Positions 38,501 through 47,215 of a stretch of 64,000 bases of DNA are shown piece after piece. The position numbers and the translations under genes are program-made. The notes beneath the pieces were generated by a model. That model saw nothing but the letters and a program-made list of their open reading frames with translations. It searched no databases and was not told the origin of the DNA. The stretch spans positions 1 to 64,000 of the forward strand of contig NZ_FLKH01000006.1 of NCBI RefSeq assembly GCF_900086715.1. Reading direction: 5' to 3'. Origin of the DNA: Gracilibacillus timonensis. GTDB lineage: Bacteria; Bacillota; Bacilli; Bacillales; Amphibacillaceae. The stretch's first letter is position 1. Each line of letters begins with the position of its first letter.

Positions 38501-39061
38501 CGTTAATGGGTAAATATCAATAATGCCGCCACGCAAACTGAATTCGCCCGGACTTGATGTCATGTTCTGCCGGACATAACCCATATCGACTAACTCTGTT
38601 AACACCTGATCTATATCTAAAATTTGTCCTAATGTAAACGACAACTGGTATTCCTTCCAGTAGGCTAACGGTGGTAACATTCGCTTCAAAGCTGCGACAG
38701 GCGCAATCAGAATCCCTTCCTCACTGGAAAGCCATTGGGTCAAGGCAGAAATACGCTGGCTTAGTAGCTCTGGACTGGATACCGCTAATTCCGCTGCTAA
38801 TAGTTCATTGACCGGATATAAATAGACTTGAGCATGCTCGGAAAACTCCGTAATATCATCATATAATTGCTGCGCTTGTGTGAGTTGATGTGTTACAATC
38901 AATGTTTTCTTTTTGGTAGACTCCTCTAATATAGTCGCCAAGATTCCTCTAGCCGAACCAGATAAGCCGGATATTAACTGTTCTTTCAAACCAGATTCAA
39001 TACCATCGATGACCGAATGGACATCATCATGCTGCTTCAAGGCTTGTTTTAACTCGTACAT
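35528..39061 (-). CDS. mfd: Transcription-repair coupling factor
   Basis: Removes RNA polymerase stalled at lesions and recruits UvrA. 1177 residues, as in B. subtilis. The N-terminal UvrB-like module is followed by the RNA polymerase-interacting (CarD-like) domain (QELKVGDYVVHQNHGIGRYI). The superfamily 2 translocase shows GDVGYGKTEVAIRAAFKA, DEEQRFGVKHKEK, TATPIPRTL and the QLRGRVGRSNR block. The C-terminal TRCF domain ends the protein. Lies between fin and spoVT as in B. subtilis. Confidence 0.98.
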   Translation of the reverse strand: MYELKQALKQHDDVHSVIDGIESGLKEQLISGLSGSARGILATILEESTKKKTLIVTHQLTQAQQLYDDITEFSEHAQVYLYPVNELLAAELAVSSPELLSQRISALTQWLSSEEGILIAPVAALKRMLPPLAYWKEYQLSFTLGQILDIDQVLTELVDMGYVRQNMTSSPGEFSLRGGIIDIYPLTEKQPIRIELFDDEVDSIRYYDAESQRSLEKLEMAQVLPATELLLKEHDLVAAAQKLEEALSYSIKKIKNQADQQTLTETIRSDIDRLQQGERFEGMKKYMSLFYDEHYSLLDYLPADGLVMLDEMSRIQETAAHLDAEEQEWFKDHLQRAKVVHDVNLSFDWHAVWQSMKQTRIYMSVFLRHIPNTAPANIVSISCRAMQQFHGQMNLLQNEMERWHKANYSVIILAPDPKRMEKVQSVLDDYQMNVAIRESLPALPIEQPTVTIGNISGGFELPMHKLAIITESELFKQQTTRKKRKQKISNAERIKSYQELKVGDYVVHQNHGIGRYIGIETLEINKIHKDFMLIKYSGDDKLFVPIDQIDLVQKYVGSEGKEPKMYRLGGNDWKKVKSKVQSKVEDIADDLMKLYAEREAAKGYAFDGDTELQKDFEMAFPYQETDDQLRCVEEIKQDMESEKPMDRLLCGDVGYGKTEVAIRAAFKAIADGKQAAILAPTTILAQQHYKTVMERFQDYPINVGLLSRFRTRKQQTETLKGLKTGGVDLVIGTHRLLSKDVVYKDLGLLIVDEEQRFGVKHKEKIKQLKTNVDVLTLTATPIPRTLHMSMLGVRDLSVIETPPENRFPIQTYVMEYNAPLVREAIERELARGGQVYFLYNRVDSIERIAQEIQALVPESRVSVAHGQMNETELENVMFSFLEGEADVLVSTTIIETGVDIPNVNTLIVYNADHMGLSQLYQLRGRVGRSNRVAYAYFTYNQDKVLTEVSEKRLQAIKEFTELGSGFKIAMRDLSIRGAGNILGAQQHGFIDSVGFDMYSQMLQEAVEAKKQGKTIEEVQPFEVELDLKLDAYIPDSYIADEKQKVDMYKRFQSIYSQEDIQDLRDELIDRFGDYPDPVENLLQVAALKMMLKKERVESVTERKQTMEVIMEEESSRALDGAKLFELANQYGRMIQLGTEQQKLKVDFRFDKQQYAKRYDILAEFIEALDGMKAASVS

Positions 39062-39211
39062 AAGCTCCCCCTACTTCTCCTAACATGATAGTTTCTTTTA
39101 TGCAGCAACAAGGACATTCGTGCTTCGGCCTTGTGCTATACGGTTCATTTCTCTTATAGTCACGCAAAAATGCTTTGGTTAAGCTACCAAAGCTTTCTTA
39201 CCTAGGTTATA

Positions 39212-39442
39212 TTATTGAATAAAATGATCTACTTCATGATATTGTGGATGCTGTTCTAATAGTTGCTGACAACATTCGCAAATGGCAAATAGCGTCACCT
39301 GCTGTTGAGGATGGTAACGAAGCAGCTCCCTCTGTTCCTCGTCCGATAAAAAAGACCAGCCAATCTTATCGAAATCGAGCATGTGTGGCTGAATACTAGC
39401 CATCTTCGTTCCACAGTGCTTACACTTATAAGTGATCGTCAT
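39212..39442 (-). CDS. fin: Anti-sigma-F factor Fin (YabK)
   Basis: A 76-residue zinc-binding protein that blocks sigma-F late in forespore development to favour sigma-G. Two cysteine pairs are seen: YKCKHCGTKM near the N terminus and CECCQQLLEQHP near the C terminus, with the middle MLDFDKIGWSFLSDEEQRE. Same place as fin in B. subtilis, between pth and mfd. A sigma-F-type promoter lies just upstream, which matches the known feedback loop. Confidence 0.93.
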   Translation of the reverse strand: MTITYKCKHCGTKMASIQPHMLDFDKIGWSFLSDEEQRELLRYHPQQQVTLFAICECCQQLLEQHPQYHEVDHFIQ

Positions 39443-39473
39443 CGTTGCCTCTCCTTTTTTGTGAGTTTACTAC

Positions 39474-39503
39474 TAGCTTAACCATTACTCACAAAGACTA
39501 TGC
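39474..39503 (-). promoter_or_regulatory. Sigma-F-type promoter of fin
   Basis: Minus strand GCATA (39499-39503), 15-bp spacer, GGTTAAGCTA (39474-39483). This matches the sigma-F pattern GYATA-N15-GGnnAnAHTR at all but one position. Confidence 0.6.
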
Positions 39504-39525
39504 AACGAAAAAAAACAGACAATCC

Positions 39526-40086
39526 TTATTTATTGTAATCATTCATTACCTTCGGAAAAGGTTTATCCATCCATGTCTCCATTGCCTCAGCGGCGATCGT
39601 GATGGACTTATCGACTGACTCTCGATCTTGCTTGGCAAACTTTCCTAATACATAATCAATAACCGGGATGGGACCATCTGGTCTGCCGATACCGAATCGC
39701 AAGCGGTTAAATTGTTTGGTTCCTAATTGATCAATACAAGAACGCACCCCATTATGTCCGCCGTGTCCGCCTGTTTGACGCAACCTTATCTTACCTGTAG
39801 GCAAATCTAAATCATCATAGATAACGGTTATTTCGTCTGGCGCTATGTCATAATAGTCCACTAATGGCTTTACAGATTCGCCAGATAAATTCATATATGT
39901 CTGTGGTTTAAGCAGGATAATCTTCTCTGTACCTACTGTCTCTACGGTCCATTGTCCGTTGAACTTACTTTTATCCAGTTTCCAGCCATTGCGCTTCGCT
40001 ATTTCATCGATCACCATAAAGCCAATGTTATGCCTTGTCTTGCGATATTTCAAACCTGGATTTCCTAATCCTACGATACACTTCAT
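39526..40086 (-). CDS. pth: Peptidyl-tRNA hydrolase
   Basis: Recycles peptidyl-tRNA. 186 residues. GLGNPGLKYRKTRHNIGFMV carries the conserved Asn and catalytic His, followed by KPQTYMNLSGESV and the GGHGGHNGVRS loop. Known as spoVC in B. subtilis, where ctc (rplY) is directly upstream. Here an ABC transporter pair and a 716-bp repeat element separate the two genes. Confidence 0.97.
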   Translation of the reverse strand: MKCIVGLGNPGLKYRKTRHNIGFMVIDEIAKRNGWKLDKSKFNGQWTVETVGTEKIILLKPQTYMNLSGESVKPLVDYYDIAPDEITVIYDDLDLPTGKIRLRQTGGHGGHNGVRSCIDQLGTKQFNRLRFGIGRPDGPIPVIDYVLGKFAKQDRESVDKSITIAAEAMETWMDKPFPKVMNDYNK

Positions 40087-40156
40087 AATTCCTACTACTT
40101 CCTTTTCCTAAAGTTTCTTAAGTTATAGTGTAACACAAAAAGGTGATCCATGAACA

Positions 40157-40765
40157 TCAAACAAGGTCACCCCGTGTCCGAATTTTATTGGCAAGCCATA
40201 AAATCAACCAGCACATGCCTGCCCCAAGAAGGAGATAGGCAATAATAAATACATAACCTATCGTTCCTAAGTATGTCAGACTTTCCATAAAAGCCCCTAA
40301 TAACCCTCCAATCATCACCGTCACCATATATGCGGTAATGGTTAGTCCCCATTTTAAGACGGGATGAGACAGCATAGTGAACATGGCAATGACGATTGGT
40401 GCCAGAACCATCATCGTAGCTAATCTTGTGATGATTTGTATGAATGAATCTGCAAAAGTAATATCACTAAAACCGATGAATCTACCGATGGACTCAAGCA
40501 ATAACCAGACAACACCGATAAAGAGCACACCTAAAGTCCTTGCTCGGAAAAATGCTTGCAGTGGCAAGGGTAATGATAACATAAATCTTCTCACATGTTG
40601 TTTTTCGTCCATTTGCGTCAGAGACAAGCTCATAACAAAAACTAATACATAGCCGGTTACAGAAAAATCGGTATAAAAAAATGTTCCTGCAATCGGGGCA
40701 AACAGAACAAGAAAAAGCAAGCCCCATCGCATCAGCCAAAGGTCGAACTTTATAAGCGTTATCAA
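40157..40765 (-). CDS. ABC-2 type transporter permease
   Basis: A 202-residue membrane protein with about six helices (LMRWGLLFLVLFAPIAGTFF, YVLVFVMSLSLTQMDEK, AYMVTVMIGGLLGAFMES, GYVFIIAYLLLGAGMCWLIL). The motif MDEKQHVRRFMLSLPL matches the ABC-2 permeases that pair with YhcG/YtrB-type ATPases. It overlaps the ATPase gene by 4 nt, so the two form one transporter. Substrate unknown. The pair is not part of the B. subtilis order at this locus. Confidence 0.8.
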   Translation of the reverse strand: MITLIKFDLWLMRWGLLFLVLFAPIAGTFFYTDFSVTGYVLVFVMSLSLTQMDEKQHVRRFMLSLPLPLQAFFRARTLGVLFIGVVWLLLESIGRFIGFSDITFADSFIQIITRLATMMVLAPIVIAMFTMLSHPVLKWGLTITAYMVTVMIGGLLGAFMESLTYLGTIGYVFIIAYLLLGAGMCWLILWLANKIRTRGDLV

Positions 40766-41538
40766 TCGACGTCACCACCTAAGTAATAATCATGTAAATC
40801 CTCCAGTGTGGCACGCTTCATTCCTTCTTTGGAAACGGCGTCTTTATGTATGGTACCATCATCAGCCACGACATGATTCGCTTGCAATTCCTCTACAGCT
40901 CCATGCAGGAGAATTTCTCCTTTGTCCATCAACCATACGGTAGTAGCGAGCTGCTCCATGTCTGACAGAATATGAGAAGAAAAAATGATCGTGGTTCCAC
41001 TATTTTTATGTTCTTTTTTCAAAAGGGCAATCATTTGTTTTCTAGACTTGGTGTCCAGACCGGATGTTGGTTCATCTAGCAATAATAGCTTGGGATGATG
41101 TGCAAGTGCCACCGCAATACCTGCTTTCATACGCATCCCTCGCGAAAGTTTCTTGACTTTTTTCTTAGCGTCCACTTCAAATGTATGTAACATGGAAAAG
41201 AAATAGGCTTCATCCCAGCCCGTATAAACCTCGCTTAATAGCGCAGAAAGTTTGGATAAATGCAAATCATCATATACGGATAAATCATCAAAAACAAAGC
41301 CTACATCGCGTTTCCATTCCTGTAGCGAAGAAGCCAGATTTCCTTCTATATAACGATAAATCGCACCGCTTGTCGGTCGGATCAATCCAAGCACCAGTTG
41401 AATCATCGTGGATTTACCTGCACCATTGTTTCCGATAATACCGAGAATCTCACCTTTTTCAACTGTTATGCCAGGAATCTTCAACATAAATTGATCCCTT
41501 TGCTTGGTCACTTGTTCAAGCTGTAAAGCTATGGTCAT
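40762..41538 (-). CDS. ABC transporter ATP-binding protein
   Basis: About 258 residues. Walker A is GNNGAGKST, the signature is KLSRGMRMKAGIAVALAHHP, Walker B LLLLDEPTSGLD, and the H-loop is FSSHIL. I chose the ATG at 41538 because AGAGGTGAACG precedes it; the frame is open to 41742 but that part is noncoding-like and crosses into the repeat element. The C-terminal 50 residues (DKGEILLHGAVEELQANHVV) resemble YhcG/YtrB-type exporters. Paired with the permease downstream. Substrate unknown. Confidence 0.88.
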   Translation of the reverse strand: MTIALQLEQVTKQRDQFMLKIPGITVEKGEILGIIGNNGAGKSTMIQLVLGLIRPTSGAIYRYIEGNLASSLQEWKRDVGFVFDDLSVYDDLHLSKLSALLSEVYTGWDEAYFFSMLHTFEVDAKKKVKKLSRGMRMKAGIAVALAHHPKLLLLDEPTSGLDTKSRKQMIALLKKEHKNSGTTIIFSSHILSDMEQLATTVWLMDKGEILLHGAVEELQANHVVADDGTIHKDAVSKEGMKRATLEDLHDYYLGGDVD

Positions 41539-41615
41539 ACGTTCACCTCTTTGCTCTATCTTAAATCTTATATTAGAACATAATATGTTAACACAAAACT
41601 TTGCTAAATAGAGGC

Positions 41616-42331
41616 TACCGATAATGTGGGTTATGTAAAGTAACTTGTAGTTATTTTGAGATGTTATGTGTGCAAGGCTAACGCTCCGGCCAACCACTCC
41701 GCTTTTACCCACAGGGCATAAGTCAACATGCGATTCAAGCAAAGAACGCTCTCATCGTGTTTCCTATACCATGGGGACGGCTTCAGCTAAATTGTTCTAA
41801 ACGAAAGAATAACCTTAGTTACCACACGACAATGTAGTCATATAACTTTTTCTTCGAGTGATTCACTCATCTTGCTAGGACTCCTATGAATAAAAAAACC
41901 GTTCCTTAGCATGTGTTCGTTACAATACCTGAATGTAGCACATTATTTAGTAATGCAATGGTTGTAGAGTGTGAAGCACTTATCTCACTACTATATTCAT
42001 CCTGATAAATAGTAGTTGATGTACTTAGGATATTTGATACTTACAGTGATAAACATTGTAGTATTATCACATAGCGGAGGGAATGTGCGGAGACTCCTAA
42101 ACGGTTCGCAGGCTAAACCCATGACTTTTCCTGTCATAACACCTGCACTTGCACGTCTTGTGCATCGCATGACGTGCTGAAGCTCCGCTAAAAAGTGCTC
42201 TTCTTTTTAGTTAGCTGAAGCCGCTCCCATGGAACGCGCAGCATATTCCCACAGCGACTTGTCTTGCACATAACAAACAGTCATACTCAGTCCACAGAGA
42301 AATGCGTTTTACATAACCCACAGTACCGGCA
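41616..42331. mobile_element. 716-bp gene-free element with terminal inverted repeats
   Basis: Inverted termini at 41616-41639 and 42308-42331 match at 21 of 24 positions (TGTGGGTTATGTAAA core) and are homologous to the termini at 18162 and 18920. Inside are ACCCACAGGGCATAAGTCAA (also at about 5739-5758), CACCTGCACTTGCAC, and AAAAGTGCTCTTCTTTTTAG followed by TTAGCTGAAGCCG. No reading frame looks coding. It fills most of the gap between the ABC ATPase and rplY genes. Confidence 0.65.
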
Positions 42332-42416
42332 CCTTGGTTAGTAGTGACGTTTATTGCTAAATGACTTTTCACAGCCATTGTAGTCGAAACTATTATTTTT
42401 TTTGCTTATGACGAAA

Positions 42417-42441
42417 AGGCGCAACCACGTTCGTTGCGCCT
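42417..42441 (-). terminator. rplY terminator
   Basis: Perfect stem AGGCGCAAC/GTTGCGCCT with a 7-base loop, just after rplY on the minus strand, followed by TTTTCGTC and a T-rich stretch. Confidence 0.7.
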
Positions 42442-42453
42442 CATTGCACTATT

Positions 42454-43086
42454 TTATTCTTCTTCACTGTCGTCTGATTTCTCACCGATTACTTCCGGTT
42501 CGGTTGGCTCTTCTTCGGTGGTTTCTTCTGGTTCTTCATCCGGAACCAGGATCGAAACTACTGCCGTATCACCATCTTCGACAATTTCAAAGTTACTTCC
42601 TGCTTTCAAGTCCGACACCATAATGCTGTCACCAATGCCCAGTTCAGAAACATCAACGGTTATCTGTTCCGGAATGTCACTTGGCTTAGCCGAGATAGAA
42701 AGTTCATATAATGGCTGCTGTAATACACCATTATCCTGTTTCACACCAATCGCTTCTCCTTCTAACACAATCGGTACTTGTACTTCCATTGCTTCTTTCA
42801 TATTCACTGCATAGAAATCAGCATGTACTAAAGCATCCTTCAATGGATCGACTTGATATTCATGCAGCATAACATCTACTGAACCGCCATCCACCTGCAA
42901 TGAGATAATGGCGTTTTTCCCTTCATCTCGAACGGTTTTTAATAGTTCAATACTATTAACAGAAATAGTCTGCGGCTCAACTTGGTAGCCATAGATAACG
43001 GCAGGAACCTCTCCTGAGGCCCTTAATGCCTTTGTATTTGAAATTTTTAAATCTTCTCTCTTATTTGCTTTTAACGCTATTGCCAC
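42454..43086 (-). CDS. rplY: Ribosomal protein bL25, long (Ctc) form
   Basis: 210 residues. The N-terminal 5S-rRNA-binding domain (LKANKREDLKISNTKALRAS, GEVPAVIYGYQVEPQ) is followed by the C-terminal TL5 domain (VQVPIVLEGEAIGVKQDNGV) and an acidic tail (PEETTEEEPTEPEVIGEKSD). This is the Ctc form, induced by sigma-B in B. subtilis; I did not find a clear sigma-B promoter here. The ribosomal role is established for the family. It is separated from prs by about 160 bp. Confidence 0.95.
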   Translation of the reverse strand: MAIALKANKREDLKISNTKALRASGEVPAVIYGYQVEPQTISVNSIELLKTVRDEGKNAIISLQVDGGSVDVMLHEYQVDPLKDALVHADFYAVNMKEAMEVQVPIVLEGEAIGVKQDNGVLQQPLYELSISAKPSDIPEQITVDVSELGIGDSIMVSDLKAGSNFEIVEDGDTAVVSILVPDEEPEETTEEEPTEPEVIGEKSDDSEEE

Positions 43087-43246
43087 TGTAAATCACCCTC
43101 CATAATTATTCACTTATACCGTTTTATATTTCCCGCGAATAAGGCAGGTTAAACCTATTTTTTCGCTTAAAAATGATAGATCGTTATTTCATGCATCATG
43201 TTCGAATGGACTACGATATGGCGTTACTTTGCTGCTTAAGCTCCTA

Positions 43247-44194
43247 TCAATCAAATAAGATACTAACAGACTGGCGTTCATGCACGCGGATAATCGCTTC
43301 ACTGATTAACGGTGCTACAGATAGCTGTGTCAGCTTATCTATTTGTTTCTCCTCATTTAACGGAATACTATTCGTTACCACTAACTCTTTGATCTTCGAA
43401 TTTTCAATGCGTTCAATCGCCGGTCCTGACAAAACAGGGTGTGTACAGCAGGCGAATACTTCTTTGGCACCATTTTCAATTAAGGCGTTTGCTCCTAACG
43501 TAATCGTACCTGCCGTATCGATAATATCATCGATAAGGATAGCTGTCTTCCCTTCAATATTACCAACAATGTTCATGACCTCTGCGACATTCGGACGCGG
43601 TCTGCGTTTATCGATGATAGCAATGGGTGCCTTCAATCTTTCCGCAAGTTGTCGGGCACGTGTTACCCCACCATGATCAGGGGAAACCACCACAATATCA
43701 TCTAAATCTTTCTTACTCCAATAACTTGATAAAATCGGTACCCCTACCAACTGATCCACCGGAATATCAAAGAAGCCCTGGATTTGTGGTGCGTGTAAGT
43801 CCAGTGTAATGACTCTTGTTGCACCTGCCACCTGTAATAAGTCGGCAACTAGCTTTGCAGTGATTGGTTCACGCGCACGCGCTTTGCGATCTTGTCGCGC
43901 ATAGCCATAATAAGGGATGACGATATTAATCGATTTTGCGGAGGCCCGCTTTAACGCATCAATCATAATCAACAATTCCATAATATGCTGATTGCCTGGT
44001 TCACAAGTGGACTGCACCACATAGACGTCACAGCCACGTATACTCTCTTCAATATTGATTTGAATTTCTCCATCACTAAACTTGGTTACCGAGCTTTTAC
44101 CTAATTCCACCCCAATATTAGCGGCAATTTCTTCTGCCAATTTTGGATTTGAGTTTAGTGTCAATACTTTTAAGGATGAATCCTCATAGGACAT
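43247..44194 (-). CDS. prs: Ribose-phosphate pyrophosphokinase
   Basis: Makes PRPP from ribose 5-phosphate and ATP, feeding purine, pyrimidine, NAD, His and Trp synthesis. About 315 residues. It shows [55 protein letters not shown] and the PRPP loop [12 protein letters not shown] chose the ATG at 44194 because GGAGGTATC precedes it. The frame extends 14 codons further, into the glmU stop region. Cotranscribed with glmU. Confidence 0.97.
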   Translation of the reverse strand: MSYEDSSLKVLTLNSNPKLAEEIAANIGVELGKSSVTKFSDGEIQINIEESIRGCDVYVVQSTCEPGNQHIMELLIMIDALKRASAKSINIVIPYYGYARQDRKARAREPITAKLVADLLQVAGATRVITLDLHAPQIQGFFDIPVDQLVGVPILSSYWSKKDLDDIVVVSPDHGGVTRARQLAERLKAPIAIIDKRRPRPNVAEVMNIVGNIEGKTAILIDDIIDTAGTITLGANALIENGAKEVFACCTHPVLSGPAIERIENSKIKELVVTNSIPLNEEKQIDKLTQLSVAPLISEAIIRVHERQSVSILFD

Positions 44195-44216
44195 TTCGAT
44201 ACCTCCATGTGCTTCT

Positions 44217-45581
44217 TTATTTATATTTCTTTGCATATTCCTCTTTATTCACTTGTTTCGCTCGGCCAATCGATAATGCATTTCCAGGTACATCTTCATG
44301 GATGGTAGAGCCTGCCGCTATAAGTGCCCCCTTACCAATTCTTACAGGAGCAATTAAATTCGCATTACAACCGATAAACGCATCGTCTTCGATGAACGTT
44401 TTAAATTTATTCTTGCCATCATAGTTCACTGTAATTGTACCACAACCTACATTGACACCACTACCAATTTCCGCATCGCCAATATAACTAAGGTGTGAAA
44501 CCTTACTGTTATTATCTACTTTTGCTTTTTTAATTTCAACAAAATTACCTATTTTCACGTCATTACCGATATCTGCTGCTGGCCGAATATGGGCAAATGG
44601 ACCAATTTGCACCCTTTTTCCAATATAACTCTCGTTGGCCAAACTATGGCGCACCACGGTGCCTTCTCCAATATGACTGTCATTTACTTCTGAGTGAGGA
44701 CCGATAATTGCATCAGCTTCTACTTTTGTGTTCCCTTTCAAAACAGTGCCTGGCTCGATTACCACATCTGCTGCAATTTCAACATCCACTCCGATATATG
44801 TATTGGCAGGATCGATAATAGTCACACCATTTCTCATATGGTGTTCATTCACTCTCTTTTTCATCAGCATCTCTGCCTTTGCCAACGCCACACGATCATT
44901 CACGCCAATTGTCTCATCAAAATTATCTGTCAGGAATGCCGCGACTTTTTGCTTTTGTTCCTGGGCGATTTGAATAACATCTGGCAGATAGTATTCCCCT
45001 TGAGAATTGTCATTAGACACCTGTTGTAATGCTGCAAACAACATTTCATTATCAAAACAAAAGGTGCCCGTATTGATCTCTTGAATAGCCTGTTCAGCTG
45101 GTGTTGCATCTTTATGTTCGACGATTTTATTTACCTGTCCGCTATCATCACGTACAATCCGACCGTATCCGGTTGGGTCATCTGCCACAGCAGTCAGAAT
45201 TGTCACAGCTGCCTGTTCCGATTCATGGTGATCGAGTGCCGCCTGAATCGTCTCTTCTGTCAGCAATGGCGTGTCTCCACAAACCACAATGGTCGTGCCT
45301 TGTTTGCCTCCAAGATACTTCTCAGCCTGCTGAACGGCATGTCCTGTCCCTAGCTGCTCCTCTTGTACCACAAATTGTGCCGTATCACCGAGTTGTTCTT
45401 GGACTTTCTCAGCTCCAAATCCAACTACTGTAATGATATCTTCAAGACCCAACGGCTTTAATTGATCCACTACATGCTGCACCATTGGCTTTCCTAGTAC
45501 AGGGTGAAGCACTTTATATAATTTCGATTTCATTCTGGTACCCTTACCTGCTGCAAGTACGATTGCATATCGATTAGACAA
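44217..45581 (-). CDS. glmU: Bifunctional UDP-GlcNAc pyrophosphorylase / glucosamine-1-P acetyltransferase
   Basis: Makes UDP-N-acetylglucosamine for peptidoglycan and teichoic acids. The N-terminal uridyltransferase domain starts with [20 protein letters not shown], and [11 protein letters not shown] follows. The C-terminal left-handed beta helix (about 250-454) has hexapeptide repeats such as [16 protein letters not shown] and [15 protein letters not shown] with the acetyltransferase residues. 454 residues, normal. Known as gcaD in B. subtilis; prs follows. Confidence 0.98.
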   Translation of the reverse strand: MSNRYAIVLAAGKGTRMKSKLYKVLHPVLGKPMVQHVVDQLKPLGLEDIITVVGFGAEKVQEQLGDTAQFVVQEEQLGTGHAVQQAEKYLGGKQGTTIVVCGDTPLLTEETIQAALDHHESEQAAVTILTAVADDPTGYGRIVRDDSGQVNKIVEHKDATPAEQAIQEINTGTFCFDNEMLFAALQQVSNDNSQGEYYLPDVIQIAQEQKQKVAAFLTDNFDETIGVNDRVALAKAEMLMKKRVNEHHMRNGVTIIDPANTYIGVDVEIAADVVIEPGTVLKGNTKVEADAIIGPHSEVNDSHIGEGTVVRHSLANESYIGKRVQIGPFAHIRPAADIGNDVKIGNFVEIKKAKVDNNSKVSHLSYIGDAEIGSGVNVGCGTITVNYDGKNKFKTFIEDDAFIGCNANLIAPVRIGKGALIAAGSTIHEDVPGNALSIGRAKQVNKEEYAKKYK

Positions 45582-45862
45582 ACCGATTCCTCCGTTCTAT
45601 TCTTTTATCTCATGTATTATTATATCATTCATTTAGGTGTAAAACTCTCCAATTATGAATATAAACGAAATACAGGTGATTTTCAATAAAGACCGCTCAA
45701 AAATTCTGGAGGAATAGTTGGAAATTCGAGTATGTGAAAAATATGGAGGGGGTGCTGCCAGTAGACCGTGGGCATATTTTTTGCGCTAAGCCGGTGTTCC
45801 AAGAGCCTAATTACAATGATGGGCTCTGCAAGTTATGCAGGTGGATGCACCTATCTAGAAAC

Positions 45863-45900
45863 AAAAAAGCCTAATCAATCGAATGATCAGACTTTTTTCC
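45863..45900 (-). terminator. spoVG terminator
   Basis: Imperfect stem of AAAAAAGTCTGATCA with TGATTAGGCTTTTTT on the minus strand, directly downstream of spoVG. The rest of the 323-bp glmU-spoVG gap (45582-45862) shows no gene and only scattered short repeats. Confidence 0.65.
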
Positions 45901-45904
45901 TTTT

Positions 45905-46195
45905 CTACGAAACTCCTGCTTCTTCATAGGTTACTTCTGTGCTCCCAGCACGTTCGTAAGCTTCTAATACAGCTTCTTGAATCTTTGCCCTTGTACCAGA
46001 ATTGATCGGGTGAGCAATATCACGGAACTCACCATCAGGCGTTCGCTTGGAAGGCATTGCTACAAACTTGCCATTATTTCCGTCAATCACACGAATATCG
46101 TGCACCACAAATTCATGGTCCAAGGTAATGGAGGCAATCGCTCGCATCCTTCCATCGGTATTCACGCGGCGTAATCTAACGTCAGTTATTTCCAT
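45905..46195 (-). CDS. spoVG: SpoVG family regulator
   Basis: 96-residue RNA/DNA-binding protein: [20 protein letters not shown], then [18 protein letters not shown] and the helix [20 protein letters not shown]. In B. subtilis it affects septation during sporulation. Its promoter (46239-46265) fits sigma-H. In B. subtilis yabJ (ridA) lies between purR and spoVG and is cotranscribed; here it is missing and spoVG stands alone. Confidence 0.97.
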   Translation of the reverse strand: MEITDVRLRRVNTDGRMRAIASITLDHEFVVHDIRVIDGNNGKFVAMPSKRTPDGEFRDIAHPINSGTRAKIQEAVLEAYERAGSTEVTYEEAGVS

Positions 46196-46238
46196 TATGG
46201 TTCACCACCTTTTCCCTATATAAGAACGTAATACATTA

Positions 46239-46265
46239 ATTCAACAAAAGTTTTTAATTTCCTGC
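46239..46265 (-). promoter_or_regulatory. Sigma-H promoter of spoVG
   Basis: Minus strand GCAGGAAAT (46257-46265), 11-bp spacer, GTTGAAT (46239-46245), matching RnAGGAWWW-N11/12-RnnGAAT in full. A strongly A/T-rich tract (46266-46310) lies upstream, as at spoVG of B. subtilis. Confidence 0.75.
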
Positions 46266-46344
46266 TTATTTTTAAAAATTTTTAGCTTTTGTCTTTTTTT
46301 ATTGTTTTTTATATAAGGTTGGTGGTTAAATTCATCATCTTTTC

Positions 46345-47157
46345 CTATTGAAAGTAATTTCCCTTAATCACTTCGATCTGTTGATTATTCGAATCAACAT
46401 TCTTAATTTGCAATAACGATGTATAGTCATCAACTACTCGTTCTTCTTCCTCATCCTCTGCCTCAGCCAATACGCCAATCGCTTTCACCTTGGCATCAAA
46501 CTCTTTCAATAAGCTTTTGATACCATTAATCGTTCCGCCTGCCTTCATAAAGTCATCAATAATACACACATTCTCACCGGCGCGTAAACTGCGCTTGGAT
46601 AACACCATGGTTTGAATTTTTTTCGATGAACCGGAGACATAATTAATACTAACGGTCGATCCTTCTGTCACTTTGGGATCACGACGGACAATAATGACGG
46701 GTACATTCAAGTAAGAGGCAGTAGCATAAGCAAGGGGTATCCCTTTGGTCGCCACGGTTACAATCGAGTCAATATTAAGCGTGGCAAACCGCGATGCAAA
46801 CAATCGGCCAATTTCTCGGATGGTCGATGGGTCACCTAGTATATCACTCATAAATAGGTATCCACCAGGCAATATCCGTTCTGGATCTTCCAATTGCTGA
46901 CACAGTGTTGCGACTACAGATTCGCTTATCTCGTTCCCTATCCTTGGCATATACCTTACCCCGCCAGATGCACCAGAATTAGATTCCAGCTGCCCGATAC
47001 CCTCTATATGAAACACCCGATTAATAATGGCTAAATCCTCACTTATCGATGACTTAGCTGCCCCACACTTCTCAGAAAAAAACGGAAGAGAGATTAATTC
47101 CATTGGATGCTCCACCAAATAATTAGTCATCGAGACAAGACGATCACTTCTTTTCAT
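46345..47157 (-). CDS. purR: Purine operon repressor
   Basis: About 270 residues. An N-terminal winged helix (KRSDRLVSMTNYLVEHPMEL) precedes a phosphoribosyltransferase fold with the PRPP loop CIIDDFMKAGGT. PRPP binding releases PurR from purine operators. I chose the ATG at 47157 with GGGGTGTGG upstream; the frame opens two codons earlier. It is downstream of ispE as in B. subtilis. A single ATTCGG half-box lies in front of it, not enough to claim autoregulation. Confidence 0.95.
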   Translation of the reverse strand: MKRSDRLVSMTNYLVEHPMELISLPFFSEKCGAAKSSISEDLAIINRVFHIEGIGQLESNSGASGGVRYMPRIGNEISESVVATLCQQLEDPERILPGGYLFMSDILGDPSTIREIGRLFASRFATLNIDSIVTVATKGIPLAYATASYLNVPVIIVRRDPKVTEGSTVSINYVSGSSKKIQTMVLSKRSLRAGENVCIIDDFMKAGGTINGIKSLLKEFDAKVKAIGVLAEAEDEEEERVVDDYTSLLQIKNVDSNNQQIEVIKGNYFQ

Positions 47158-47215
47158 TACCACACCCCAAAATCCGAATATTTTGAGATAAATATAACAT
47201 TTTATACGTGTTTAA

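Noticed and set aside
47158-47215. PurBox autoregulating purR
   Set aside because: Only one half-site (ATTCGG) was seen; PurR needs two inverted boxes.
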